DNA of 64,000 nt from Mucilaginibacter sp. SMC90 (GCF_022811725.1 NZ_CP094527.1:2294001-2358000), one strand, 5' to 3'. Counted from the stretch's first letter, positions 17,502-26,529 are shown. Numbers and translations are program-made. Notes: a model not told the origin generated them from the letters alone.

Positions 17502-18539
17502 TTAGTTAATGTCGAATGTTACACCTGTAAGTTCTTCGCTCAGCGTCCATAACTTCTTTGCAGCATCTTGTTGCAGAGCAAACGGAGCGGCGCCTTTTAA
17601 GCCAAACATATTATTTTGCCAAGCACCGCTATAATAAAATTCAGGATCGTAAGAAGCTACATTTACATCTTCACAATAGATGCCTCCCAGGTCTCGCAAT
17701 TGCGGACTTGTAGCGCACCAAACTGTAGTTGCTGCTCCTTGCTCAGGTGTTTTTTGAATACGTTGCATCGCTGCCTGCGTTTCAGGATTAGGTGCACCGG
17801 ATGCATCTACAGCACCTAATGCTACATAATCATCAAATGTAAGATACCTGCCCAGATTGGTATCTAGGATTAAACCGGGATGAAGGCTATAAGATCGCAC
17901 ACCAAACTTCCGAGCCCTTTTGTCCAATTCTATGGTAAAAAGAATATTGGCTGTTTTGGCCTGGCCGTAAGCCTCAAATTTATTGTATGGCCTTTGATTG
18001 TAATTGACATCTTCAAAGTGAACAGGAGAAAAATAATGGCCTGAAGAAGATACATTAATGATCCTTGCGCCTGCTGTCTTTTGGATTGCCGGCCAAAGTG
18101 CAGCCGTAAGCTGGAAATGCCCCAAATGGTTGGTAGCAAATTGTGACTCATAACCTCTGTCATCGCGTGTTAAAGGATTCCACATGATGCCTGCATTGTT
18201 AATCAGTAAATGTAATGGTTTACCCGAAGCCATATATTTGTCAGCGAAAAATGAAATAGATTTTGGGTCGAGAAGATCCATTGTTTGCAGTTCTATACTA
18301 CTTAAGCCATGTAAGTTTTCTTTCGCTTTTTCAACATCTCTGACAGGCACAACAATATTTGCGCCGGCCGCTGCCAAAGCCTTTACCGTTTCAAGCCCCA
18401 GGCCACTATAGCCTCCTGTTACGATAACATTTTTACCGTTAAGGTCTATCCCCTTTAAAACATCTGTTGCGGTCGAAGCGGCATTAAAGCCTGAATTTAG
18501 CGGATGCTGTAATGCCCCGTTATAATTATTTTGTTCCAT
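17502..18539 (-). CDS. Short-chain dehydrogenase/reductase (retinol-dehydrogenase-like)
   Basis: 345 residues, longer than a classical SDR. Nucleotide-binding motif TGGYSGLGLE, NNAG near residue 115, NVSSSGH with the catalytic Ser, and a Tyr-x-x-x-Lys-like YGQAKTAN. The C-terminal 80 residues (YYSGAWQNN and following) extend the core, as in retinol/WW-domain-type oxidoreductases. A -7 box TAATTTTG lies 20 nt before the start. It pairs with the AraC regulator downstream. Confidence 0.88.
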   Translation of the reverse strand: MEQNNYNGALQHPLNSGFNAASTATDVLKGIDLNGKNVIVTGGYSGLGLETVKALAAAGANIVVPVRDVEKAKENLHGLSSIELQTMDLLDPKSISFFADKYMASGKPLHLLINNAGIMWNPLTRDDRGYESQFATNHLGHFQLTAALWPAIQKTAGARIINVSSSGHYFSPVHFEDVNYNQRPYNKFEAYGQAKTANILFTIELDKRARKFGVRSYSLHPGLILDTNLGRYLTFDDYVALGAVDASGAPNPETQAAMQRIQKTPEQGAATTVWCATSPQLRDLGGIYCEDVNVASYDPEFYYSGAWQNNMFGLKGAAPFALQQDAAKKLWTLSEELTGVTFDIN

Positions 18540-18558
18540 TTTTTAATATTTAATGAAG

Positions 18559-18566
18559 CAAAATTA
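18559..18566 (-). promoter_or_regulatory. -7 promoter box of the SDR gene
   Basis: Minus-strand TAATTTTG matches TAnnTTTG and lies 19 nt upstream of the start at 18539. Confidence 0.5.
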
Positions 18567-18688
18567 AGAGCTGAATAACGGCGAACTTTGTTGGGAAGTC
18601 CTATTTGCTTTGTTTTTAGGATCATGTATGATTATGCAGTTATAATCTTAGATTCCACAAAGCAAGTTAGAATAAAGAAAGAATTAAA

Positions 18689-18716
18689 GATAGGGCTACC
18701 TGTAAGTAGCCCTATC
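18689..18716. terminator. Terminator downstream of the integrase
   Basis: GATAGGGCTAC...GTAGCCCTATC, a perfect 11-bp stem with a short loop, just beyond the integrase stop at 18725 on the minus strand. It differs in sequence from the terminator at the remnant copy, so the repeat ends near the stop codon. Confidence 0.75.
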
Positions 18717-18724
18717 CTTAATTA

Positions 18725-20020
18725 TCAGGAAACCTTTTTCAAGGCACCCGATTTGGTAAACAAGATGTTTTTTACTTTAGCGACACTTGCACTAATACGG
18801 GATTTTTTAACCCTGCAATATCGAAGTGTTGTCCGGATGCTCTTATGACCAAGCATTTTGCTTACATCCTCTAATGGCACTCCATTATTAAGCATAATAT
18901 CCGCAAAGGTATGGCGGGCAAGATGTGTATTTAATTCACGTTTTATCCCGCATATAACGGCCAGTTCCTTTAAGTATGCATTATACCTTGCATTGCAGTT
19001 TACGGGTATCAGGCAGTTGTTTTTAAGGCAATAGGGATTTGTAGCATATTTTGAAATTAGTTCTTCTACTATTGGCAGGATAGGAACCATTTCGATTACT
19101 CCAGTTTTTCCTCTTTCCTTGCTAAGCCAGCGTTCCTGCTTAATGCCAACCTTTATGATGTTTTCACGTGAAAGCCCATAAATATCCTGAAAGGCAAATC
19201 CCGTAAAACACTGAAAAATATAGGCGTCCCGTACTTCGGAAAGCCTTTCAATTTCGATTTTCTTGTTCAGCATAGCATGGACTTCTGCCATTTCAAGTGG
19301 TAGGACTTCCAGTTCACCGCCCCCACACTTAAACCCTTTGAGTGGGTTCCTATCCAATCTGAGTTCGGTTACACAGTGTTCAACTATCTGCTTTGTTTTC
19401 TTAACATGTTTCTTGGCAGTTACCTCGGCAAGTATGCTATCAGCTTCCAGTGTCAGGTATTTATAAAAATGGTTTGCAAAGGACGGCGGGATATCAGCAA
19501 GATTAATATCGCCAACTCTGTATTTGAAAGCCATAAACTCAGCTACTTTTGTTTTAGTCGTCCTCCAATGTTTAAGTGTTTCATTTGACCTTGTTCCGGC
19601 TTTTACCATTACCTCAAAGTTGGAGATAAAATCGGCAAAGGCTTCCAGTAGAGTCTTTATATTGTCGGCTTCAGAAAAAGCATTATTTGTTACTATAGAT
19701 TTTTCTTTCAGGCCGAGATAGGAGTTCTTCACCATTAACGGTGTAATCTCGTCAAACTGGCTCCTAAGAACAGTAAAGTGGTTTTCAAGGTCGCCTTCAA
19801 CAAGCCCGATCTTTAGGTTGGTTGCCTTTGCCTTTGAACCTGGTTCGGTGTCCCGCTTTAGTCGGGTGTCCCAAAATTGAGGATTGATTTTTCTTGACAG
19901 GGAAATATCTTCGTATTCGCCGTCAATTGTAATACGGACATAGAGGGGGGCCATGCCGTCTTTGGTTGCTTTGGAACTTTTCAGCCAAAACATAATAGCA
20001 AGTTTCTGATTGCTTTTCAT
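18725..20020 (-). CDS. Tyrosine recombinase (integrase) of a genomic island
   Basis: 431 residues: an N-terminal arm-binding domain (MFWLKSSKATKDG...LYVRITIDGEY), a SAM-like core-binding domain (about 100-200) and a C-terminal catalytic domain with HLARHTFADIML (His-x-x-Arg), MLGHKSIRTTLRYC (His and nucleophilic Tyr). The position of the first catalytic Arg reads FTGFAFQD with no Arg, as known for IntDOT-type Bacteroidota recombinases. The gene points away from the tRNA-Lys gene 280 nt upstream, the usual layout for an island inserted at a tRNA end. The remnant at 1095-1880 is a close copy. Confidence 0.92.
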   Translation of the reverse strand: MKSNQKLAIMFWLKSSKATKDGMAPLYVRITIDGEYEDISLSRKINPQFWDTRLKRDTEPGSKAKATNLKIGLVEGDLENHFTVLRSQFDEITPLMVKNSYLGLKEKSIVTNNAFSEADNIKTLLEAFADFISNFEVMVKAGTRSNETLKHWRTTKTKVAEFMAFKYRVGDINLADIPPSFANHFYKYLTLEADSILAEVTAKKHVKKTKQIVEHCVTELRLDRNPLKGFKCGGGELEVLPLEMAEVHAMLNKKIEIERLSEVRDAYIFQCFTGFAFQDIYGLSRENIIKVGIKQERWLSKERGKTGVIEMVPILPIVEELISKYATNPYCLKNNCLIPVNCNARYNAYLKELAVICGIKRELNTHLARHTFADIMLNNGVPLEDVSKMLGHKSIRTTLRYCRVKKSRISASVAKVKNILFTKSGALKKVS

Positions 20021-20143
20021 CTTTCACACTTTTTAAGTTATCAAAAATCCTTCCCGGCTACTACCGGAAATTAAATTGATTCCCTAAAACTCATTAACAC
20101 AAGCCTTTTCGGAAAATCGTTACCCCAAATGTAATCTTTAAGA

Positions 20144-20164
20144 TGGGGCACCGAATGGGGCACC
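20144..20164. repeat. Direct repeat TGGGGCACC upstream of the integrase
   Basis: Two copies of TGGGGCACC (20144-20152 and 20156-20164) with a 12-bp period lie between the integrase start and tRNA-Lys. Closely spaced direct repeats at this position are candidates for recombinase arm-binding sites of an attachment region. Confidence 0.4.
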
Positions 20165-20239
20165 ATATGGTTTGATTTACCCTGATTTATTTTGACCTTC
20201 TTTTTTGTAATTAGTTTGGAGAGAACCGCGTAAAAACAA

Positions 20240-20265
20240 GAAAAGCGCACCTAAGTGCGCTTTTC
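20240..20265 (-). terminator. Terminator of tRNA-Lys
   Basis: GAAAAGCGCAC...GTGCGCTTTTC hairpin followed on the minus strand by a T-rich stretch, 35 nt beyond the 3' end of the tRNA. Confidence 0.7.
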
Positions 20266-20299
20266 CTTCAAAAATCAGTGGTCGTCTTTCAGACCTCTG

Positions 20300-20372
20300 T
20301 GATCCCGCTGGGACTCGAACCCAGGACCCCAACATTAAAAGTGTTATGCTCTACCGGCTGAGCTACGGAATC
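20300..20372 (-). tRNA. tRNA-Lys (anticodon TTT)
   Basis: On the minus strand the 73 nt fold into a cloverleaf: acceptor GATTCCG pairs with CGGGATC (one G-T), the D arm has AGCTCAGCCGGTAGAGC, the anticodon loop is CTTTTAA with anticodon TTT, and the T arm contains GGTTCGAGTCC. The discriminator is A. CCA is not encoded. No copy of its 3' end was seen at the other side of the island. Confidence 0.95.
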
Positions 20373-20506
20373 ATACTTTTCAACTTCTTTGGTTCGGTTA
20401 ACCGTTTCCGTTTAAAGTGGTGCAAATATAGGGTTCTTAACTATTCCCTGCAAGCTATTTTTTAAATTAATGTAAAGCTTTTTTTAAGCTATTAAAAACC
20501 AGTAAA

Positions 20507-21529
20507 CTACAAATTCAGAATCGCTATTTTACCGCCGTTGCCCGCCAATAATACAAGTTTTCCATGCTTCGCCTTCCGGCAAACATTGAAACTTGTGCTG
20601 TCAATTTGCTTCCAAGTCCTGCCTGCATCGGTAGTTAAATTGCTTCCGGGGGTACCGGTTGAAAGGAATATGCCTGATTTTATATGCTCAATACAAGATT
20701 GAAAACCTGCCGGTCCCTTTCGTGGCAACGTAAAAGCAGGAACCGGGCGCTCTGTGTGCAGAACGGCAACCGAATCTGTTTTTTTGTCATTAGCATAATC
20801 GCCTCCGATGATAATTCCTTGATTTTGTTCTATAGATAATGAAAAAGCACCCTCACTACTTTGCCCGTGTATGATGGGCAGATTTGAATACTGCCATTCG
20901 CTTTTGCCAGGCTGCAATGAAATAAGTCTGGCACTTTTACCTCCCGAAGCAATGTAGATCGCACCTTTATCTGATACTCTTAAGCATGTGCCGCTCGCAG
21001 CAAATGCAGCTTCACCTGATAAAGCCTCTGGTCCATTATTTGATTCATTCCACGTTTCGCCGCCGTCTTTTGTCTCCAGTAGTAAAAATTTATTATTGAT
21101 AGGGTCGCCCAAAATGTAACCGTGACGATTATCGGCAAAATCCATGGCATCTAAAAAATAAGTTGTATCTGTTTTTCGATATTTTTCCTGCCAGGTTTGT
21201 CCTCCATCTGAAGTTTTTAAGATAAACGACGGTGTGCCCGAACTCATGATCACGGCCTCTTTATCATCAAAAGCTTCGATATCCCGAAAATCTGATTTTT
21301 CGTAACCCTTTATTTGTTGCCAGTTCCATGTTTTGCCGCCATCGCTTGTTTTGGCTATGTAACCTTTGCTGCCGCTTATCCAGGCTGTTTTGTCGTCGAC
21401 TACGGATAAACCGCGAATGCTTGTTGGCTTATCCTGCTGCAAAATGGTAATAGTTTGTGCTTTTAAAACAGAATTGAATAGCAAAAAATAAAATAGTGTG
21501 CCTGAAAAGAAAAAGCGGATTGGCCTCAT
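20507..21529 (-). CDS. Secreted YCF48/BNR-like beta-propeller protein
   Basis: 340 residues with an N-terminal signal peptide (hydrophobic run ending LKAQ). The mature part repeats SDGG-x-TW signatures (TSDGGKTWNW, TSDGGQTWQE, TKDGGETWNE, TDAGRTWKQ), typical of sialidase/BNR-like or YCF48-type photosystem-assembly propellers. It is probably a periplasmic or outer-membrane-associated protein. Its family in Bacteroidota is often labelled oxidoreductase, but no redox motif is visible. It stands alone between tRNA genes and appears to be host core. Confidence 0.8.
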   Translation of the reverse strand: MRPIRFFFSGTLFYFLLFNSVLKAQTITILQQDKPTSIRGLSVVDDKTAWISGSKGYIAKTSDGGKTWNWQQIKGYEKSDFRDIEAFDDKEAVIMSSGTPSFILKTSDGGQTWQEKYRKTDTTYFLDAMDFADNRHGYILGDPINNKFLLLETKDGGETWNESNNGPEALSGEAAFAASGTCLRVSDKGAIYIASGGKSARLISLQPGKSEWQYSNLPIIHGQSSEGAFSLSIEQNQGIIIGGDYANDKKTDSVAVLHTERPVPAFTLPRKGPAGFQSCIEHIKSGIFLSTGTPGSNLTTDAGRTWKQIDSTSFNVCRKAKHGKLVLLAGNGGKIAILNL

Positions 21530-21669
21530 TTAGTTTGATATAAAGTGTTTTATAAAACCTAAGTTAAACTTTCAAAGACCGTTGAACAACATAATATTGA
21601 TTTTTTCATTTATTAAGTTGCAATTTGCCGGAAACGATTATATTTGCACGCTTGTTAATAAAACGATAA

Positions 21670-21753
21670 GCCCGGATGGCGAAATTGGTAAACGTTGCGG
21701 TCTCAGAAGCCGTTGAGAATTGTCTCTTGAGAGTTCGAGTCTCTCTTCGGGCA
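21670..21753 (+). tRNA. tRNA-Leu (anticodon CAG)
   Basis: 84-nt class II tRNA with a long variable arm. Acceptor GCCCGGA pairs with TTCGGGC, the anticodon loop CTCAGAA gives CAG, and the T arm contains AGTTCGAGTCT. A terminator hairpin follows. Confidence 0.95.
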
Positions 21754-21775
21754 CGCCTTTTTTAAGTGAGAGAAT

Positions 21776-21809
21776 AAAAATGTGAGAATTGAAAGATTCT
21801 CACATTTTT
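21776..21809. terminator. Terminator between the two tRNA-Leu genes
   Basis: AAAAATGTGAGAAT pairs with ATTCTCACATTTTT around a 6-nt loop and is followed by further T residues. It ends the first tRNA-Leu transcript. Confidence 0.85.
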
Positions 21810-21814
21810 TTAAT

Positions 21815-21898
21815 GCCCAGGTGGCGAAATTGGTAGACGCACCATCTTGAGGGGGTGGCATTCGTAAGGATGTACGAGTTCGAATCTCGTTCTGGGCA
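21815..21898 (+). tRNA. tRNA-Leu (anticodon GAG)
   Basis: 84-nt class II tRNA: acceptor GCCCAGG pairs with TCTGGGC, anticodon stem CCATC/GGTGG, loop TTGAGGG with anticodon GAG, and a T arm with AGTTCGAATCT. It borders the phage structural module, whose first gene ends 23 nt away; a short CTTAAAT...ATTTAAG hairpin lies between them. Confidence 0.95.
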
Positions 21899-21920
21899 CT
21901 CACTTTCTTAAATAATGTAT

Positions 21921-22172
21921 TTAAGATTTTTTCCCTTCTTTTAAGTCCTGAACTTCCTGTTGCAGTACATTGACTTGTCCCTCGAGGACTTTCAATCTGA
22001 TCTCGTTGATCCTGCTTTGTGTTTCCTGCAATGAGCTAATATCTTTTATATCGCCTTTCAACTGAAAATACCCCGTCATTACAGAAACAACAATACTTAT
22101 GGTACTGGCTATAGTCACCATCATATTCTTGATAGTGATGCCCCTGATCTCTCTGTGTTCGAATGTTGTCAT
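21921..22172 (-). CDS. Small single-pass membrane protein, possible phage holin/accessory
   Basis: 83 residues with one central hydrophobic segment (NMMVTIASTISIVVSVMTGYF) followed by a charged coiled-coil (ETQSRINEIRLKVLEGQVNVLQ). Membrane segment plus coiled-coil recalls holin- or spanin-like small proteins found at the end of phage late operons, and it is the last minus-strand gene of the module. No sequence motif proves this. It could equally be an unrelated host membrane protein. Confidence 0.55.
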   Translation of the reverse strand: MTTFEHREIRGITIKNMMVTIASTISIVVSVMTGYFQLKGDIKDISSLQETQSRINEIRLKVLEGQVNVLQQEVQDLKEGKKS

Positions 22173-22293
22173 GATTTGGAAGTGTTGTTTTAGGAGTATT
22201 TAAGATTATAAAGGGGTATATGCCTTTTAAGTAAGATTGTACTTATTGGCCTTGGCTGCGGCATATGCTACTAACAACCTGATGATGTTATAT

Positions 22294-22301
22294 TATATTT
22301 G
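22294..22301 (+). promoter_or_regulatory. -7 promoter box of the glycosyltransferase gene
   Basis: TATATTTG, exact TAnnTTTG, 14 nt before the start at 22316. It shows that this plus-strand cargo gene has its own promoter, independent of the phage operon. Confidence 0.55.
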
Positions 22302-22315
22302 AAAAAAATTGAAGA

Positions 22316-23197
22316 ATGAAAAAGGCAATAGTCACTCTATGTGTCGGTGAAAAATATAAAAATTTATTTGATGAATATTGCCGGAGTAACTGGACTGCCT
22401 ATTGCACTATGTTTAACTTTGATTTCATCGTTATCGACAATAATTTAGATACGTCTGAGCGTGCATTAAAGCGATCTCCATCATGGCAAAAGCTTCTTAT
22501 TTTATCCCAGCCTTGGTCAAATAAATATGATCAAATTGTATGGATTGATACTGATGTGATTATAAACACAAATAATGCATATGATATTACGAAAGATGTT
22601 CCTTTAGAAATGATTGGTGGCGTCGACCAGTATGCTATTCCAACTAAAGAGATATTCGATATATCACTTAGGCGGCTCTATGACGTATGGACGAGGGACA
22701 ATGTACCTTTTATTGATAACAAAACTCCCGCAAGCTATTATTCTAACCGGGGCCTTCCTGCCAATCAGCTGCAAAAAGTAATGCAGGCAGGTGTTTTTGT
22801 ATGCTCTCCAATTCACCACCGCGAAAAGTTTGAATACATTTATAACAACTACGAAGATACACACGGCGGAGAATGGAATTTCGAGAACCCGGCGATGTCT
22901 TATGAGCTTGTAAAAGACGACCTTGTGAAATGGATTGTGCCGCAGTTTAATTTTTGTGTGATAAACATTATATCTGCATTTTATCCTTATTTGTTAGATG
23001 TCAAGTCATCAGCTTTAAAAAACTTCTATTACAAAATTGTTAGGAGACTAACCAAGAAGGAACCGCTACAGATAAATGAAGCAGAACAGCAAGCGTTAAA
23101 AAATATTTATGAGCTTTCGGTATTTATGCACTTTGCTGGGTGTGCACATTTGATGCCTAAAATGAAATCCATATTAAGCAACAAAATTAGTTATTGA
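22316..23197 (+). CDS. Putative GT-A-type glycosyltransferase
   Basis: 293 residues. The N-terminus (KAIVTLCVGEKY) and the acidic motif WIDTDVIIN (about residues 75-83) resemble GT-A enzymes of the galactosyl/mannosyltransferase (GT34-like) type, where the Asp-x-Asp binds the metal-nucleotide-sugar. A C-terminal His-containing segment (MHFAGCAHLMPK) fits the usual end of that fold. No signal peptide is present. It is transcribed against the phage genes and its end overlaps the SGNH hydrolase end by 11 nt. It could modify host surface glycans; this is inference from its position as cargo. Confidence 0.65.
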   Translation: MKKAIVTLCVGEKYKNLFDEYCRSNWTAYCTMFNFDFIVIDNNLDTSERALKRSPSWQKLLILSQPWSNKYDQIVWIDTDVIINTNNAYDITKDVPLEMIGGVDQYAIPTKEIFDISLRRLYDVWTRDNVPFIDNKTPASYYSNRGLPANQLQKVMQAGVFVCSPIHHREKFEYIYNNYEDTHGGEWNFENPAMSYELVKDDLVKWIVPQFNFCVINIISAFYPYLLDVKSSALKNFYYKIVRRLTKKEPLQINEAEQQALKNIYELSVFMHFAGCAHLMPKMKSILSNKISY

Positions 23198-23897
23198 TAA
23201 AAGGCTTAATCGCGTCTCTCCATACTTGATATCCTTGGCCATTTAAGTGTAAGCTATCGCCACAATCATACTTTGGGTTTAGTCCATTTCCTTTTACTAA
23301 CAAGGTGAATAAGTTAATATAAGTGCTATTGTTTTTATGGCTCAATATTTCCAATTGTTTATTTAGACCCCTTATGTCATCGAATACAGGTTTATGGTCT
23401 TTATATCTATTCCAATTTGTAGGAAAAACGCTCTGGATAAAGATTGAGGTTTGGGGTGATGCTTTCTTTATCAATCCCACCATGCTATTAATATACTCCG
23501 CAATGGCTTTTGGTTGAACCCCACTAAGTAAATCATTTATACCAATCTGAATAAAAATTTTTTTTGGGTGTTTATTTACTATATAATCAAGTCTTTCCAA
23601 AACCGAGGCTGCGCCGTCTAAGATAACCCCTCTATTCTTTAAATCTATATTGTTGAAATATTCAGCTACTTCAAAATTTTGAGTATGGCTATCACCAATA
23701 AAAACTATTGAATTACTATCTATTTCAAGTGTTTTAAATTCAGAGTTACGAATTTTCCAAAACAAGTTTTCATTTTGTAAGGGTGCGGACTTAGAAAATA
23801 TATCTTGATAGAATTGAACTTTCCTAATAACGTAAATAGTTGCCAACGGTAGGCATATTACATTTAAAATAATGGATAATATAAATCCCTTTTTCAT
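23187..23897 (-). CDS. SGNH/GDSL-family hydrolase with N-terminal membrane anchor
   Basis: 236 residues from ATG 23897. An N-terminal hydrophobic segment (GFILSIILNVICLPLATIYV) anchors or exports the protein. The four SGNH blocks are clear: FIGDSHTQNF (Ser), the Gly of LDGAASVL, IGINDLL (Asn) and DSLHLNGQGY (Asp and His). Members cleave or transfer esters, often acetyl groups on glycans. It lies downstream of the tail fibre gene, which has its own SGNH domain. A longer start at 23978 would overlap the fibre gene and is not preferred. Confidence 0.85.
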   Translation of the reverse strand: MKKGFILSIILNVICLPLATIYVIRKVQFYQDIFSKSAPLQNENLFWKIRNSEFKTLEIDSNSIVFIGDSHTQNFEVAEYFNNIDLKNRGVILDGAASVLERLDYIVNKHPKKIFIQIGINDLLSGVQPKAIAEYINSMVGLIKKASPQTSIFIQSVFPTNWNRYKDHKPVFDDIRGLNKQLEILSHKNNSTYINLFTLLVKGNGLNPKYDCGDSLHLNGQGYQVWRDAIKPFINN

Positions 23898-23922
23898 ATA
23901 GCAAATATATGCCCTTATTACG

Positions 23923-26529
23923 TTAGGTAAGTGTGACTTGTTTAAAGGTGCCAGTTCCAAGATACGAACATCTAACATATTGCGTGACTGGATTCGTCAT
24001 GCCTGTTAAGGTTTGCTGAAATACACCGTTAGTTTTCATAGTAGCAAGCATGCCATTTGCAGGCCAACCATCCGCAGCAGCGACATATTCCATAGTCATA
24101 CCTTCAGCCCAAAATGTGTAAGACTTATCAAACGTTGTACCGGCGAAACTCTTATTGGAAAACTGCTGTGCAGGTAATGGCTCAAGCGTAAACCAATCCT
24201 GCCAAAGATTTCCGCCTCCGACCCAACCAACTCTTACATAAACTTTTGTTATTGGGCCTCCGGAAAAACTTGTCACTTCCTGCCTGAGCATTCCCGATGA
24301 ATTTTTACAAGTAGTTAAAAACCCATTTATAGGCCACCCATTTGAAGTAAGAACAAATTCATAGGTTACACCTGCATCGTAAACAGACGGAAGCGCTGTA
24401 GAAATTCTTCCCGATTGCCCCTTATCTACTATATCGTTACGACGATAATAAAGAGGGAATAAGACTTCATAGGTTTTACAAGCGATTAATATTTTTAGCG
24501 ACTTCGCAGGATGTATAAATTCATTTGGCTTTAATGGGTCATATACAGTAAAATAGTCTTGCCCTTGCCTTGCATCTTGCCAAAGTGCATATAAATCTAT
24601 ATAGCAACATGCATATTTTCTTGCAAGCTCACGCAATCCTTTGTTATATTCTTCATTAAATATTTCGCCCTTATGTCCTAACTGGTCATCTGTAGTTGTA
24701 TTCATTGAACACAATATGATAGCTAATTTATCTTTTGTGAAATTTGAATTACTACGAATTGTATTAAGTCCATTATCCATTATGTCGATAAGCTGTTGGG
24801 CTGTAGAGACTTGCATATCATTTATACCCCACCTTAAAATATATACGTGTGGATTAGCTGACAAATCATCAGCTAAAAATGTATTTAACCAATTTTGGGT
24901 GGATTGTCCGCCATGACCCGCATTAACAAACGACACATTGGCAATATAGTCACTTGCAGCCAGCTTGCTGAAAATTTGATCTATAGCTGTATCAGCACCG
25001 TCATCAATCCCACCTGTCGTGCTATCTCCAGAAAAAAGCACCTTTAAAGGAGTCGGAGAAGAAGCAGCCTGATTAGCATAAAGTTTTTTATGAAATGAAC
25101 TTAAATATTCAGTTCCAAATATGTGTTGGTTAGTATCGGCATAACTGTTTAATTGTTGTTTAACTGAGTTCCCATTCGGGCTGTTTCGCAAAATCCTTAC
25201 ATTACCTTGTATTCTGGTGCCATATTTATTTGTAGGAATAGACGAAACAAAGAAGTCGCCGCTGTCTTCAATAACTTTCTCTGCTGCAAGTGCCGCGTTC
25301 AAGGCTGCAGTATCATCCGTTACACCATCTCCAACCGCCCCATAATCAACCCTGAAAGATTTAATTTGCCCGGACGGCTCAGATGATCCGCCGCCACCGC
25401 CTCCCGAAGGTGCATTGATCCAATGTAAATCACCATCGGTATTGCTATTTTTTGCCAATATCTGCCCACTTGTGCCTCCGGAAGGAATTTTAAAAAATCC
25501 TGTAATTTGTGCCTGCAGCTTTCCTAATGCTTGTAAAATACTGTCGGTTGCTGATATTGCTGCGGCACTCCCAAAGCCAATACCGGTAAGTATTGTGTTT
25601 AACACCCGCGACATGGTGAAATATTTATTTGTAGTGCCTTCGGGTACTGCATCGGTTGTGCCAGGCGATGCAATAATTTGAATGTATGCGGATCCGCTCC
25701 ATCGGTATTCGTTGTTGGTGTCGGTAGTTATATAAATTTTTCCGGTTTCGCCGGTTGCAGGGAGCGATGCATAATTTGCAACTTCCAGTACGTCATCAAC
25801 ATAGCTGGGGAGCTGTGCTGATGCAATCTTTCCGCTGCTATCTAGGCCCGCATAGCCATTAGGGGTGTTTTTATTATCGGTTTCTTCAAATTGTACACCC
25901 GAAACGATCAGCGAAATCCCGGTACCCCAAACACCTGCATTTTTGGGCCCAAATAAATAGTATGACGCAGTATTAATATAAAAATCTCCATCGGTGCCGA
26001 GACTGTTGGCCGGGTTGGTTGTGCCGTTTAATATGGTTTTACCATTACTGCCATTGGTTCCGTTTGTTCCGCTTGTGCCTTGTTGCCCCTGCGGGCCTGT
26101 TTGCATGGAAAATACCTGGCCCCATGCCCCTCCGGTCTTTTTGTAAAAGATTCCGCTTACAGTATTTATAAAAGTGTCTCCGTTATTGCCGGTTGCTGTA
26201 TTTGGTATGGTAGTGCCGTACAATACAGTGGTATCGGTGCTGCTTCCTGAGGCTATTGTGTAAACAATTGCCCAGGCACCTGCTATTTTTTGAGCAAAGG
26301 AACCTGCGGCGGTGTTGATAAATACGTCTCCGTTTTTGCCGCTGGTATTTTGCGGAAGCACCGGGCCAAAGGTTAGGTTGGCCCCGGCGTTAAGCCCTGA
26401 ATTAATAAATTGGAGCAGTGTCCCAAAATCAAACTGGTAGTCAGCATTATTACTGATCAGGATCGATCTGTCGGAGGCGTTTATAGTTTCGGCTATGGGA
26501 AGCTCGCTTATTTTTTTGTCGTTTGCCAT
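23923..26529 (-). CDS. Composite phage tail fibre with esterase-like domain
   Basis: 868 residues. Residues 1-30 (ISELPIAETINASDRSILISN) form a phage fibre attachment start; residues 50-220 carry repeats of the type NNGDTFINT...GAW, with a short collagen-like GPQGQQGTSG segment. Near 410 comes a pectate-lyase-like beta-helix start (FRVDYGAVGDGVTDDTAALNAAL). Residues 490-680 form an SGNH hydrolase with FSGDSTTGG, WGINDM and a C-terminal IHPAK. Two C-terminal modules repeat GWP-x-NG (SNGWPINGFLTT and ADGWPANGMLAT). The protein probably binds and de-esterifies a cell-surface polysaccharide during adsorption. Its stop is 26 nt before the second SGNH gene. Confidence 0.85.
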   Translation of the reverse strand: MANDKKISELPIAETINASDRSILISNNADYQFDFGTLLQFINSGLNAGANLTFGPVLPQNTSGKNGDVFINTAAGSFAQKIAGAWAIVYTIASGSSTDTTVLYGTTIPNTATGNNGDTFINTVSGIFYKKTGGAWGQVFSMQTGPQGQQGTSGTNGTNGSNGKTILNGTTNPANSLGTDGDFYINTASYYLFGPKNAGVWGTGISLIVSGVQFEETDNKNTPNGYAGLDSSGKIASAQLPSYVDDVLEVANYASLPATGETGKIYITTDTNNEYRWSGSAYIQIIASPGTTDAVPEGTTNKYFTMSRVLNTILTGIGFGSAAAISATDSILQALGKLQAQITGFFKIPSGGTSGQILAKNSNTDGDLHWINAPSGGGGGGSSEPSGQIKSFRVDYGAVGDGVTDDTAALNAALAAEKVIEDSGDFFVSSIPTNKYGTRIQGNVRILRNSPNGNSVKQQLNSYADTNQHIFGTEYLSSFHKKLYANQAASSPTPLKVLFSGDSTTGGIDDGADTAIDQIFSKLAASDYIANVSFVNAGHGGQSTQNWLNTFLADDLSANPHVYILRWGINDMQVSTAQQLIDIMDNGLNTIRSNSNFTKDKLAIILCSMNTTTDDQLGHKGEIFNEEYNKGLRELARKYACCYIDLYALWQDARQGQDYFTVYDPLKPNEFIHPAKSLKILIACKTYEVLFPLYYRRNDIVDKGQSGRISTALPSVYDAGVTYEFVLTSNGWPINGFLTTCKNSSGMLRQEVTSFSGGPITKVYVRVGWVGGGNLWQDWFTLEPLPAQQFSNKSFAGTTFDKSYTFWAEGMTMEYVAAADGWPANGMLATMKTNGVFQQTLTGMTNPVTQYVRCSYLGTGTFKQVTLT

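Noticed and set aside
21703..21903. Minus frame spanning both tRNA-Leu genes
   Set aside because: It covers the two tRNA genes and the terminator, so it cannot be a protein gene.
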